This document shows positions 1 through 8,062 of a DNA stretch of 64,000 bases, piece after piece. The number at the start of each line of letters is the position of its first letter. The stretch's first letter is position 1. Origin of the DNA: Desulfolutivibrio sulfoxidireducens (lineage in GTDB: Bacteria > Desulfobacterota > Desulfovibrionia > Desulfovibrionales > Desulfovibrionaceae); the NCBI RefSeq assembly GCF_013376475.1, contig NZ_CP045508.1, positions 2,826,001 to 2,890,000 of the forward strand, written 5' to 3'. Below the pieces are notes generated by a model. It saw only the letters and a program-made list of their open reading frames with translations, had not been told where the DNA came from and searched no databases. The position numbers and the translations under genes were made by a program.

Positions 1-216
1 CACCCCCAGGCCCACCTGAAGCCCGGTGGGCAGCCGGTTGCCGCCGGTGGTCTCGGTGCCGGCCACGGCCAGGGTCTGGTACATCAGGTCCTCGAACTCG
101 GCCCGGCTTTTCTTGAATCCCACGGTGTTCACGTTGGCCAGGTTGTGGGACATGGTATCTATCTGCATCTGCATGGCCACCATGCCGGTGGTGGCCGTCC
201 AAAGGGAACGCATCAT
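1..216 (-). CDS. flgG: Flagellar basal-body rod protein FlgG, N-terminal part (cut by window edge)
   Basis: Distal rod protein of the flagellar basal body, assembled outside the inner membrane. Only the first 72 codons are visible; the gene runs off the left edge. The product starts [16 protein letters not shown] and continues through the rod-family signature ([14 protein letters not shown]), which polymerises as the N-terminal helix of the axial structure. A clear AGGAGG lies 8-10 bases before the two adjacent ATG codons at 216 and 213; the first is taken as start. It lies 18 bp downstream of flgF in the same direction, the usual flgF-flgG operon. Confidence 0.93.
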   Translation of the reverse strand, partial: MMRSLWTATTGMVAMQMQIDTMSHNLANVNTVGFKKSRAEFEDLMYQTLAVAGTETTGGNRLPTGLQVGLGV

Positions 217-234
217 ACGCGAAGACCTCCTGGG

Positions 235-1017
235 TTATTTCTCGGAACCGACCTTGGTCGCCCGGGAATCCAGATCGCTCGAACCGGTCATGATCTTCTG
301 GTAGGCCTCGAAGGAACGCTGGGTCTCGATCATGGCCACCATCTCCTCCACCACCTCGACGTTTGGCTTCTCCAGATAGCCCTGCACGATCTGGGTGCGC
401 TCCTCGTCCACGGCCGCCTCCTGGATGCGCGAGCCGTTGGCCCCCTGAAAAAGCGTGTCCCCGTATTTCTCAAGGGTGGCGGTGTCGGCCACATCGACCA
501 CATCGATGGTGGCCACGGGCGCGCCGTCCACGAAGATCTGGCCGTCGCCGGCCACGGTGACGGTCTTGCCCGACGGGATATCGATGGTCCCGCCCTGGCC
601 CAGCACCTGGAAGCCCTGGTTGGTCATCAGGCTGCCGTCGGGTCCGCGCAGAAAGGCCCCGTTGCGAGTCAAAAAATCGCCGTCAGGGGTGCGCACCCGA
701 AAAAAGCCGGGCCCCTGGATGGCCAGATCGAAGGTATTCCCGGTGACCGCAAGGGCCCCCTGGGTGAAATCGACCTGCTGCATGGCCAGACGGGGCTTGG
801 CGATGAGATCGGCCTTGGGCAAAAGCGGTTCCTCGCGGATGTTCTCCCGGGGGTCGGGATTGTAGTCGTGGGCGAAGCGTTGGAACGTGTCCTGGAAGGA
901 GACCCGGTCGCGCTTGTAGCCGGTGGTATTGATGTTCGCCAAATTGTTGGCGCTGATGGTAAGCCGCATCTCGTTGCTCAAGGCCCCGAAAAGCGCGCTG
1001 TACATGCTCGTTTCCAT
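235..1017 (-). CDS. flgF: Flagellar basal-body rod protein FlgF
   Basis: Proximal rod protein of the flagellum, 260 residues. It has the N-terminal rod signature (NEMRLTISANNLANINTTGYK), a central FlgE/F/G-like domain (FDLAIQGPGFFRV, LTRNGAF) and the C-terminal axial helix (VEVVEEMVAMIETQRSFEAYQKI). An open frame extends upstream to 1062, but the ATG at 1017 follows a GAGGAGG at good spacing and removes 15 residues that do not look like FlgF. flgG follows directly, so the two are probably cotranscribed toward the left edge. Confidence 0.95.
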   Translation of the reverse strand: METSMYSALFGALSNEMRLTISANNLANINTTGYKRDRVSFQDTFQRFAHDYNPDPRENIREEPLLPKADLIAKPRLAMQQVDFTQGALAVTGNTFDLAIQGPGFFRVRTPDGDFLTRNGAFLRGPDGSLMTNQGFQVLGQGGTIDIPSGKTVTVAGDGQIFVDGAPVATIDVVDVADTATLEKYGDTLFQGANGSRIQEAAVDEERTQIVQGYLEKPNVEVVEEMVAMIETQRSFEAYQKIMTGSSDLDSRATKVGSEK

Positions 1018-1159
1018 GGGGACGGCCCTCCTCGGGCAGGAGGGATGCAAGGGGCGGACCAATGGCGGAAACCGTCAGGGGGACCGACGAGACGGCAGCC
1101 TGCGACGATCCGGTTCGGGCAGGGGCCGCGAGGGCGAAGGCGCGCCTGGACAAAAAACC

Positions 1160-1364
1160 GATGTCGCGCCCATCACCTCGCGGCAAAAGGGCTATCCCTT
1201 CGAGGTTTTCATTCCGCCGGGCGAGCGCGTGTCCGGGGTGGTCCTGGCCGATCAGGCCCGAAGCCTGGACTGGCGGGCGCGCCGCCTCAAGGTCAAGGGC
1301 CGGGCGTCAGGGGGGGGTGACGGACTTTCTGGCCGCCATCCTCGGGATCGAGACAGGTCCGTAG
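1160..1364 (+). pseudogene. MazF/PemK-type endoribonuclease toxin, C-terminal remnant
   Basis: The + strand encodes the C-terminal half of a MazF-family mRNA interferase: DVAPITS, then KGYPFEVFIPPG, then SGVVLADQARSLDWRARR. These match the family's conserved core, including the SLDWRAR stretch. No MazF N-terminus precedes it. After the alanine-serine near 1311 the frame is lost in a run of seven G and resumes in the +1 frame as VTDFLAAILGIE before a TAG at 1362-1364. It is therefore a truncated, frameshifted fragment, not a working toxin, and no antitoxin gene is visible. It sits between flgF and the group II intron. Confidence 0.7.
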
Positions 1365-1365
1365 C

Positions 1366-3245
1366 ATCGGGTAGGAGGGGGCCTCACGGCCCCCGTCCTC
1401 CCACACCACCGGGCGTACGGTTCCGTACCACGGCGGTTCACGTCACATAGTGCAACCTGCGCAGTTGATCGAGCAGCGACACGAGTCCACAGGCATCAAA
1501 GAATTTCTTCGGGAAGGCCGCGTTCATATGCGAGGCCCCGGCGTTCCACCACGGGCCGCGCCCGTTGGTGGCCGAGCGCCAGGCCCGCTCCTCGGTCAAT
1601 CCCCGCCGCATCAGGTTCTTCGCCCGCGTGTAGGAGCGTTTCCACTGTCGCCAGAGCAGGCAGCGCAGCTTACGCCGCAGCCACTCGTCCAGTTCCTCGA
1701 AAACGCCTTTCACTTCCGCCAGCTTGAAGTAGTTCACCCAGCCCCGCAGCTTCGGCGTGAGGGTGGCTATCGTGGTCGACAGCGAACGGCCGCGCCCTCG
1801 ACGGAGTTCTTCGCGGATGGCTCCTTTGAACCGTTTCACTGTCTGCGGCGCGACTTTCAGTCGCGGACGCACGTGCCACGTCATCGAGTATCCGAGAAAC
1901 TTCCGTTTCCAGGGCCGGTCTACCGCGCTCTTGTCCACGTTGACCCGCAACTTCAACCGGTCTGCCAGAAACCGTGTGAGCGAGGCCATGACTCGTTCGC
2001 CAGCCTGCCGCGTTCGCACGTACACGTTGCAATCGTCGGCATAGCGGCAAAACGTGTGGCCTCTCCGTTCAAGCTCCTTGTCCAGATCATCCAGAAGGAT
2101 GTTGGACAAAAGCGGAGACAGAGGGCCGCCCTGCGGCGTGCCCTCGGCTCGCGCGGACATCACGCCCCCGTGCATCATTCCCGCTTGCAGGTAGCGTCGG
2201 ATGAGACCGAGCACCCGCTTGTCGGCAATCTTGCGGACCACGCGCGCCATGAGCACATCATGGTTCACCCGGTCGAAGAACTTCTCCAGGTCCATATCCA
2301 CGACGAAGCGACGCCCCTGAGCCGCAAAGGCCCGGGCCTGCGAGACGGCTTGAAGCGCGCCTCGGCCAGGACGAAAACCGTAGCTGGATTCGGAGAAGCC
2401 GGGATCGAAGATCGGGGACAACACCTGATGCATGGCCTGCTGGATGAGTCGGTCCAGGGCCGTCGGGATGCCCAGTTGTCGCACCCCGCCGCCCGGCTTG
2501 GGGATTTCCACCCCGCGCACCGGCTGGGGCGCGTAGCGCCCCGTCAGCAGTTCTTCTTTGATGCGCGGCCATTCCTGGCGCAGAAAGGGCAGCAGCATGT
2601 GGATGGTCATGCCGTCCACACCCGGCGCTCCCTTGTTCGCCCGCACCTGTTTCAAGGCCGCTGTCATGTTCTCGCGTTCGACCACCGTTTCCATCAACCT
2701 GTGCCGTCGCGGATCGGAGTGCTCCGTCCTTGCCGTGGCGCTTGACGCGCCGCCGCCCTGCTCTCGGGGATTCCGTCCCCTACCCTCCGGCGTGGTCGCG
2801 GGCATCCCAGCCCGCGCTTCTGCGTCTGCCTTCGCCATCGAAATTCCGGCCCCCATCCCATGTGACGTGTTTGGGCCTTCAGTCCGGTCGACAGACCTAC
2901 TATGCCCTCGGCTGACTTCTGCCCGCCCATCCCAACGCCTCACGACGCCGGTAGCACACGGCAGGCGGACAGACCTCCCCGGGTAATGCGCACCCACCTT
3001 CACGCTTATGCCCGTCGCATATACGACCGCGCCTTCCGTGCAGGTATCGGACTTTGAAGATATTTGCCTTCTCATCCGACGCGGCCGCCTCGTATGCGCT
3101 TCCTGTTCGTCGGGCCAGCGCTTTGCCTGCGGCTTCCTTCAGATTCCACCTCGCGGCGGACACCCTTGCCGTCCGGCTACCAGTTCCCCCTGCCGGGTCT
3201 GGAGAGGACTTTCACCTCCAAGTGGATGCGCCCTGCCGGGCGCAC
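1366..3245 (-). mobile_element. Group II intron (IIC-like), complete
   Basis: Self-splicing retroelement of about 1.88 kb on the minus strand. The 5' end reads GTGCGCCCGGCAGGGCGC (3245 downward), the typical GUGCG start. About 400 nt of ribozyme sequence precede the maturase gene. After the maturase stop comes a domain V-like hairpin (1437-1404, ACCGCCG...GTGGT around a GGAA loop) and a domain VI-like GC hairpin (GGGGGCC/GGCCCCC) ending in CCCGAT near 1366. The maturase has no HNH endonuclease domain, as in class IIC. The 5' junction lies directly after a rho-independent terminator, the preferred IIC target. The exact 3' boundary is my estimate, good to a few bases. Confidence 0.88.
1438..2838 (-). 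CDS. ltrA: Group II intron reverse transcriptase/maturase
   Basis: Intron-encoded protein of 466 residues that helps splicing and reverse-transcribes the intron RNA at a new target. RT motifs run in order: KGAPGVDG, RQLGIPTALDRLIQQA, YGFRPGRGA, DMDLEKFFDRVNHD, GTPQGGPLSPLLSN, and the catalytic FCRYADD box. A maturase X domain follows (LTPKLRGWVNYFK, KLRCLLWRQWKR). The C-terminus ends with GPWWNAGASHMNAAFP and LVSLLDQLRRL, typical of IIC-type proteins, and has no endonuclease zinc motif. The ATG at 2838 is chosen; the frame is open to 3075, but that stretch is ribozyme. Confidence 0.93.
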   Translation of the reverse strand: MAKADAEARAGMPATTPEGRGRNPREQGGGASSATARTEHSDPRRHRLMETVVERENMTAALKQVRANKGAPGVDGMTIHMLLPFLRQEWPRIKEELLTGRYAPQPVRGVEIPKPGGGVRQLGIPTALDRLIQQAMHQVLSPIFDPGFSESSYGFRPGRGALQAVSQARAFAAQGRRFVVDMDLEKFFDRVNHDVLMARVVRKIADKRVLGLIRRYLQAGMMHGGVMSARAEGTPQGGPLSPLLSNILLDDLDKELERRGHTFCRYADDCNVYVRTRQAGERVMASLTRFLADRLKLRVNVDKSAVDRPWKRKFLGYSMTWHVRPRLKVAPQTVKRFKGAIREELRRGRGRSLSTTIATLTPKLRGWVNYFKLAEVKGVFEELDEWLRRKLRCLLWRQWKRSYTRAKNLMRRGLTEERAWRSATNGRGPWWNAGASHMNAAFPKKFFDACGLVSLLDQLRRLHYVT

Positions 3246-3282
3246 AAAAAAAAGGGCCGGACGATGCACCATCGTCCGGCCC
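3246..3282 (-). terminator. Rho-independent terminator, insertion target of the intron
   Basis: A perfect 13-bp hairpin (GGGCCGGACGATG and its complement around a 3-nt loop, 3254-3282) is followed on the minus strand by eight T (3253-3246). The intron 5' end starts right after the T run. It lies about 290 bp downstream of mgtE and can end that transcript. Confidence 0.9.
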
Positions 3283-3570
3283 TGGATTCGTCTCCCACAC
3301 CCGTTCTCCACGCTAGAAACCATTCGGACCACGCCGACATTTTTGCCGACTGATGCCCTCAAAGTAAAAACGACGGGGCTATCCGTTTCCGGCTACCCCC
3401 TCGATTGCACATCAGGGCAACGGCAAGGAATCAAGACGTTGCTTCATTTTTCCCAAGAAATCCATGTCGGATTCGGATGCGGAAGCGGCCTGACCGCTCC
3501 TCCGCCAGGGGAAGGTGGTGTCGGGTGATAGCCATCCCGGAACACACATTCCCATCATTTCCATCAAGGC
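3283..3570. other. Intergenic stretch downstream of mgtE
   Basis: No convincing gene, repeat or RNA is visible between the terminator and the mgtE stop codon. Short open frames here lack ribosome-binding sites and recognisable sequence. Confidence 0.5.
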
Positions 3571-5028
3571 TTAGACCCCCAAAATGACCTTGGCCGCGCC
3601 GAAATAGAGCAAAAGGCCGGTGATATCCACCAGCGTGGTCAGGGAGGGGCTGGCGGCCACGGCCGGGTCCCGGCCCAGGCGCACGGCCAGAATCGGCAAC
3701 GCCGCGCCCAGGATGGTGGCCGTGATCACCTGGGCGCACAGGGCCAGCCCGACCACCAGGCCCACCTTGGCCAGGGTGACGCCCTCGGGCAGGACCGTCC
3801 CGTGGGACAGAAACGAGACCTTGGCAAAGGTCAGAATCGCCAGGATGCCGCCAAGCAGGGCCGCGACCTGGAATTCCTTGAGAAAGACCCGCAGCGCGTC
3901 GCGCGGCCGGATGTGCCCCAGGGTCAAGGCCCGGATGACCACCGTGGCCGACTGGCTGCCCACGTTGCCCCCGGCCGCGGCGATCATGGGCATGTACAGG
4001 GTGAGGATGAGCAGGTTCGCCAGGGTGGACTCGAAGGAGCTGATGATAAAGCCGGACACCAGCCCCAGGGCGGCCAGAATCACCACCCAGAAGGCCCGGT
4101 TGCGGAAATGCCCCAGGGCCGAGGTGCGCAGGTAGGCCTGGCCCTCGTGGCTGCCGGTGATGGCCGCGAATTTTTCCATGTCCTCGGTGTGTTCCTGGTG
4201 CAGCACGTCGATGGCGTCGTCATGGGTGACGATGCCCACCAGGACGCCGCGCTCGTCCACCACGGGCAGGGCCAGAAGGTCGTAGCGGGCGATCTTCTTG
4301 ACCACCTCCTCCTGGTCCTCGTCGGCCCTGGCGAAAATGACCTCCCGGTTCATGAGTTCCGACACCAGGCTCTCGGGCCGGGCCAGGATAAGGTCCTTCA
4401 GCGATACGAAGCCCAGAAGCCCCCGGGCGGCGTCGAGCACATAGGCGTAATAGATGGTCTCCTTGTCCGGGGCCTCCAGCCGCAGCTTGCCGATGGCCGC
4501 CTCGGCGGTCATCTCCGGGTTCAGGGCGGCGTATTCCGAGGTCATCACCGCCCCGGCCGTGCCCTCGGCATAGGAGGACAGCCGGCGGATGTCCTCGCGC
4601 TCGACATGGGCCAGGGCGGGCATGACCGCCTGACGGCATTCGGCCGGGATGCGCTTGAGCAGGTCCACCCGGTCGTCGGGGGGCATGGCCGCGACCAGCA
4701 CTGTGGCCTCGGCCCTGGTCATGGCCAGGGCCGTTTCGATCTGGGCGTCCTGGGACAGGTTGACGAAGATCTCCGCCCGGCGTTGCGGGTCAACGGCGGC
4801 CAAAACCCGGCGGATCAACAGGGTCGCCGATCCGGGCGTGGCATCGCCCGGGACGTCCTTGACGGCGCTACGGACGGCGCAGAGGCGTTCGGCGGTGATT
4901 CCCGGATGTTCGCCGCTTTCGGCGGCCCGGATCAGTTCCGTCACATCTGGGGAAACGGACCGCTCAAGGTCCGCACAGGCCCGGGGCAAAGCCGCCAGGG
5001 GCAGACGGGCGAGGATGGTGTCGTGCAT
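3571..5028 (-). CDS. mgtE: Magnesium transporter MgtE
   Basis: Mg2+-gated magnesium channel/transporter of the inner membrane, 485 residues. The cytosolic N domain of superhelical repeats (about 50-160) is followed by two CBS domains (about 165-290, with AGAVMTSEYAAL and LPVVDERGVLVGIVTHDDA) that sense Mg2+. The pore domain of five membrane segments (about 320-485) carries the family signatures MPMIAAAGGNVGSQSATV and SLTTLVDITGLLLYFGAAK. The start ATG at 5028 follows GGAGG. A good sigma-70 promoter at 5291-5319 implies a leader of about 250 nt, so expression is probably controlled in the leader. Confidence 0.96.
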   Translation of the reverse strand: MHDTILARLPLAALPRACADLERSVSPDVTELIRAAESGEHPGITAERLCAVRSAVKDVPGDATPGSATLLIRRVLAAVDPQRRAEIFVNLSQDAQIETALAMTRAEATVLVAAMPPDDRVDLLKRIPAECRQAVMPALAHVEREDIRRLSSYAEGTAGAVMTSEYAALNPEMTAEAAIGKLRLEAPDKETIYYAYVLDAARGLLGFVSLKDLILARPESLVSELMNREVIFARADEDQEEVVKKIARYDLLALPVVDERGVLVGIVTHDDAIDVLHQEHTEDMEKFAAITGSHEGQAYLRTSALGHFRNRAFWVVILAALGLVSGFIISSFESTLANLLILTLYMPMIAAAGGNVGSQSATVVIRALTLGHIRPRDALRVFLKEFQVAALLGGILAILTFAKVSFLSHGTVLPEGVTLAKVGLVVGLALCAQVITATILGAALPILAVRLGRDPAVAASPSLTTLVDITGLLLYFGAAKVILGV

Positions 5029-5126
5029 GGTTCGCCTCCATGGGAATACGTCGCGGGGTGTGCCGCGCCGGGGGCGAACCGGGAGGGATGCGCTCAGTCG
5101 GTCCCTGGAATGGACGGGACCGGCCG

Positions 5127-5160
5127 AAAAAACCCTCGCGGCCGCAAGGCGGCGCGGGTC
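5127..5160 (-). promoter_or_regulatory. Terminator-like hairpin in the mgtE leader
   Basis: Read on the minus strand, a GC-rich bulged hairpin (CCCGCG, CCGC, CTT, GCGG, CGCGAGGG) is followed by six T (5132-5127), about 100 nt before the mgtE start. It has the form of a leader attenuator. I cannot match the leader to the M-box magnesium riboswitch. Confidence 0.4.
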
Positions 5161-5290
5161 CGGGTCTGGTCGCGGCGCGATCGCCGCACGGTCGGCAGGG
5201 GCCGACTACCGTCAGGGTCCATGAGATAACCTTGGGTTGATTGTTCCACATGGCACGCCCCTGGGGGATGGGGAATGCGCAAACCGGATA

Positions 5291-5319
5291 TTTATATACA
5301 TGCCCCGGGGAAAAGGCAA
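5291..5319 (-). promoter_or_regulatory. Promoter of mgtE
   Basis: On the minus strand TTGCCT (5319-5314) and TATAAA (5296-5291) are separated by 17 bp, a good sigma-70 match in an AT-rich island. Transcription would start near 5284. Confidence 0.6.
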
Positions 5320-5463
5320 CCCCTGGCCCGCCCCTCGGGCGCAACCGGCCCTTCCCGTCCAACCCGGCGGAAGCATGGATTTTTTGGATTGCCCCCTGGC
5401 GCGCCCAACCCCGCCCGGGTTGCGGATCACCTTGAGGAGCCGGGAGATTCGCCGTCTTGCCCC

Positions 5464-5497
5464 TTGACAAAATCCGAGCAACGGGTAATTTTGTCAA
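5464..5497 (+). promoter_or_regulatory. tRNA promoter within a perfect inverted repeat
   Basis: TTGACA (5464-5469) and TAATTT (5486-5491) are spaced 16 bp and lie just before the tRNA. The two elements are embedded in a perfect inverted repeat, TTGACAAAAT (5464-5473) and ATTTTGTCAA (5488-5497). Confidence 0.65.
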
Positions 5498-5502
5498 TTC
5501 GA

Positions 5503-5578
5503 GCGGGCGTAGCTCAGCTGGTAGAGTACAAGCTTCCCAAGCTTGGTGTCGCGAGTTCGATCCTCGTCGCCCGCTCCA
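5503..5578 (+). tRNA. tRNA-Gly (anticodon CCC)
   Basis: Complete cloverleaf of 76 nt with encoded CCA. The acceptor stem is GCGGGCG/CGCCCGC. The D arm is GCTC...GAGT, the anticodon stem CAAGC/GCTTG with loop TTCCCAA (anticodon CCC, reads GGG), and the T arm GCGAG TTCGATC CTCGT. A strong promoter precedes it and a hairpin with nine T follows at 5627-5658. Confidence 0.95.
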
Positions 5579-5626
5579 GCTCCTAAGCCTCTGACGGCCC
5601 TGGCTTTTTTAGCTTGACGCGACGAG

Positions 5627-5658
5627 GTGGACCAGCGGATCGGGTCCACTTTTTTTTT
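5627..5658 (+). terminator. Rho-independent terminator after tRNA-Gly
   Basis: A 7-bp perfect stem (GTGGACC/GGTCCAC, 9-nt loop) is followed by nine T at 5650-5658. It separates the tRNA from the rimP operon, whose first codon is only 31 bp further on. Confidence 0.8.
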
Positions 5659-5689
5659 GTGACGACACGTCCCGGGTGACGCATCATTT

Positions 5690-6262
5690 ATGGATATACA
5701 GGAACGCGCGCGGCGCATCGCCGAACTTCTCACCCCCTCCCTCGCCGTGGAGGGCCTTGTGCCGTGGGGAATCGACATCTCCTCGACCGGGCATCGCGAA
5801 CTGGTGCGGATATTCATCGACGTGTCCCCCGAGGCCCGCGCGGCCCGGGGCGAGGCCGGAAAGGCGGCCGGGGTGACCGTGGACGACTGCGCCTCGGTCA
5901 GCCGCCATGTCGGATACCTCCTGGAGGTCGAGGACATCATGCCCGGACCCTACGTCCTGGAAGTCTCCTCGCCGGGCATCGAACGTCGTTTTTTCACGCC
6001 CGGACAACTCGCCGGGTACGTCGGATGCGAAGTCGAGGTGACGCTCGCAAGTCCCCGCCAGGGCCGCCGCGCATTTCACGGCCTCTTGACCGGGGCCGAC
6101 GGCGAGTCGTTCACCATGACGGCCGATCCCGGGCCAAGACAAACCGCCGTGGACTTTGCCTGGAGCGAGGTCAAAAAGGCCAGGCTGGTGCACCGTTTTC
6201 CGGATGAAACAGGCGATCCCGGCCCGGAACATCCCCATGGACGCTCGGAGGTGACCCCATGA
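5690..6262 (+). CDS. rimP: Ribosome maturation factor RimP
   Basis: Assembly factor for the 30S subunit, cytosolic, 190 residues. The N-terminal alpha/beta domain includes GLVPWGIDISSTGHRELVRIFID and the conserved DCASVSRHVGYLLEVED; VLEVSSPGIERRF is the hallmark of the family. A C-terminal SH3-like barrel follows (about 110-175). It opens the rimP-nusA-ylxR-infB operon. Its TGA overlaps the ATG of nusA by four bases (6259-6262), so the two are translationally coupled. The ribosome-binding site is weak. Confidence 0.95.
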   Translation: MDIQERARRIAELLTPSLAVEGLVPWGIDISSTGHRELVRIFIDVSPEARAARGEAGKAAGVTVDDCASVSRHVGYLLEVEDIMPGPYVLEVSSPGIERRFFTPGQLAGYVGCEVEVTLASPRQGRRAFHGLLTGADGESFTMTADPGPRQTAVDFAWSEVKKARLVHRFPDETGDPGPEHPHGRSEVTP

Positions 6263-7758
6263 GCATGGAGCTGAAAAAGGCAATCGACCAGATAAGCAAG
6301 GACCGGGGCATCGACCGGGATCTCCTCATAGACACCCTGGAGGAGGCCGTTCGCTCTTCCGTGGCCCGCAAATACGGGGACCATCTGGATTTCGAGGTGG
6401 GCTACAACGAGGAGCAGGGCGAGATCGAGGTCTACCAGTTCAAGGTGGTCGTGGATGACGTGGATCTCCCGGACGCCGAGATCACCCTGGAGGAGGCCCG
6501 GGCCATCGACCCCAACGTCCAACTCGACGACGAGATGGGGTTCAAGCTCAAGATCGAGGATCTCGGGCGCATCGCGGCCCAGTCGGCCAAGCAGGTGATC
6601 ATCCAGCGCATGCGCGACGCCGAGCAGGAGATCATCTACGAGGAATACAAGGACCGAAAGGGCGAGATCGTCAGCGGCATCATCCAGCGCCGGGACCGCT
6701 CGGGCTGGATCATCAACCTCGGCCGCACCGAGGCCCTTTTGCCCAAGGAAGAACAGATCCCCCGCGAGCGCTACAAGCGCGGCGACCGGGTCCAGGCCTT
6801 CATCATCGAGGTCCTGCCCCAGGGCCGGGGCCCCCAGATCGTGGTCTCCCGCACCCACGGCGACTACATGAGCGCGCTTTTCTCCCGCGAGGTGCCCGAG
6901 GTGGCCGACGGCACGGTGCGCATCCTGGGCGTGTCCAGGGATCCGGGATCGCGGGCCAAGGTGGCGGTCATGTCCAAGGACCGCGACGTGGACCCGGTGG
7001 GCGCCTGCGTGGGCATCCGGGGGTCGCGCATCCAGAACATCGTCCAGGAACTGCGCGGGGAGCGCATCGACATCGTGGTCTGGAGCCCGGAGATCGCCGG
7101 GTTCGCCAGAAACGCCCTGTCCCCGGCCTCGGTCTCGCGGATCATCGTGGACGAGGAGGAGAAGACCCTGGAGGTGGTGGTTCCCGACGACCAGCTCAAT
7201 CTGGCCATCGGCCGCAAGGGCCAGAACGTCAAGCTCGCGGCCAAGCTCCTGGGTTGGAAGATCGACATTTTCACCGAATCCCGGTTCGGCGAACTCAACG
7301 CCTCGCGCAAGGAACTCGAGCAACTGGCCAGCGTGGCCGAGATGCCCGTGGAAAACTTCCTGTCCGCCGGGTTCGTGTCCCTCGAGCAGCTTGTCGAGGC
7401 CGACGACGAGGCCCTTTCGGCCATCGAGGGCATGACCGCCAAACGCCTGGGCAACGTTCGCCTGGCCCTCAAGCTCCTGGCCCCGGCCAAGGCCCCGGAG
7501 GTCGCGCCCGAGGCCGGAGACGCGGAGCCCACCTCGGACCAGCCTGAAACCGGAGACGACGCGGTCCCCGACGCCGCGCCCGAGGCCGGAGACGCGGAGC
7601 CCGCCCCGGTCCAGCCCGAAACCGGGGACGACACGTCCGCAGCCGCCGCGCCCGAGGCCGGAGACGCGGAGCCCGCCCCGGTCCAGCCCGAAACCGGGGA
7701 TGACACGTCCGCAGCCGCCGAGCCCGAGGCCGGGAATGGGGATACGGAAAAACCGTGA
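6259..7758 (+). CDS. nusA: Transcription termination/antitermination factor NusA
   Basis: RNA-polymerase-binding elongation factor, 499 residues. The N-terminal polymerase-binding domain (1-130) is followed by an S1 domain (KGEIVSGIIQRRDRSGWIINLG), then KH1 (VGIRGSRIQNIVQELRGE) and KH2 (AIGRKGQNVKLAAKLLGWK). A helix-hairpin-helix-like segment near 350-410 contains LSAIEGMTAKRLGNVRLAL. The last 80 or so residues are an acidic, proline/alanine-rich tail of three 24-residue repeats (EAGDAEP...QPETGDD) in place of the structured acidic repeats of enteric NusA. Coupled to rimP; ylxR follows 10 bp later. Confidence 0.96.
   Translation: MSMELKKAIDQISKDRGIDRDLLIDTLEEAVRSSVARKYGDHLDFEVGYNEEQGEIEVYQFKVVVDDVDLPDAEITLEEARAIDPNVQLDDEMGFKLKIEDLGRIAAQSAKQVIIQRMRDAEQEIIYEEYKDRKGEIVSGIIQRRDRSGWIINLGRTEALLPKEEQIPRERYKRGDRVQAFIIEVLPQGRGPQIVVSRTHGDYMSALFSREVPEVADGTVRILGVSRDPGSRAKVAVMSKDRDVDPVGACVGIRGSRIQNIVQELRGERIDIVVWSPEIAGFARNALSPASVSRIIVDEEEKTLEVVVPDDQLNLAIGRKGQNVKLAAKLLGWKIDIFTESRFGELNASRKELEQLASVAEMPVENFLSAGFVSLEQLVEADDEALSAIEGMTAKRLGNVRLALKLLAPAKAPEVAPEAGDAEPTSDQPETGDDAVPDAAPEAGDAEPAPVQPETGDDTSAAAAPEAGDAEPAPVQPETGDDTSAAAEPEAGNGDTEKP
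7510..7725 (+). repeat. 72-bp tandem repeat inside nusA
   Basis: Three consecutive 72-bp units begin at 7510, 7582 and 7654, with a partial fourth at 7726. The last two are nearly identical. They encode the 24-residue acidic repeat of the NusA tail and keep the frame. Confidence 0.9.
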
Positions 7759-7768
7759 GGACGACGAC

Positions 7769-8062
7769 TTGACGACCACCGCCCGGCCCAGTGCCGCAGT
7801 CCCCGCCGCAAGGCCCGTTCCCGTGCGCATGTGCGTGATCTGCCGGGGCCGGTTTCCAAAGACCGCGCTTGAGCGGTACGTCGTCCGCGTCCGGACGGCC
7901 GGTGATCCGGAGACAGCGGGAGGCGCGCCGCCTCCGTTGGTCCACGACCCGGAAAAATGCATGGACGGCAGGGGGCGCTATGTGTGCGAACGCCCCGCCT
8001 GCCGGGAAAAATTCAAAAAATTCGCAGGACGCAGCAGGAAAAGCCAGGGGGATCCAAAGTGA
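7769..8062 (+). CDS. ylxR: YlxR family RNA-binding protein (DUF448)
   Basis: Small basic protein of the YlxR family, 97 residues, always placed between nusA and infB and thought to bind RNA. The conserved core is [15 protein letters not shown] followed by [17 protein letters not shown], the RGaYvC motif of the family. I take the TTG at 7769 as start because GAGG lies about 8 bases before it and it falls just after the nusA stop; an ATG at 7736 inside nusA is the alternative. Its TGA overlaps the GTG start of infB. Confidence 0.85.
   Translation: MTTTARPSAAVPAARPVPVRMCVICRGRFPKTALERYVVRVRTAGDPETAGGAPPPLVHDPEKCMDGRGRYVCERPACREKFKKFAGRSRKSQGDPK

Noticed and set aside
145-1320. 391-codon plus-strand frame opposite flgF
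   Set aside because: Low-complexity composition typical of the antisense of a high-GC gene; flgF on the other strand is clear.
5029-5290. M-box (ykoK) magnesium riboswitch before mgtE
   Set aside because: I could not find its conserved sequence blocks; only a generic structured leader with a terminator-like hairpin is claimed.
5494-5940. Minus-strand frame over the tRNA-Gly and rimP start (ending GAGDEDRTRDTKLG...)
   Set aside because: It is the antisense of a tRNA, a well-known false protein; rimP explains the rest.
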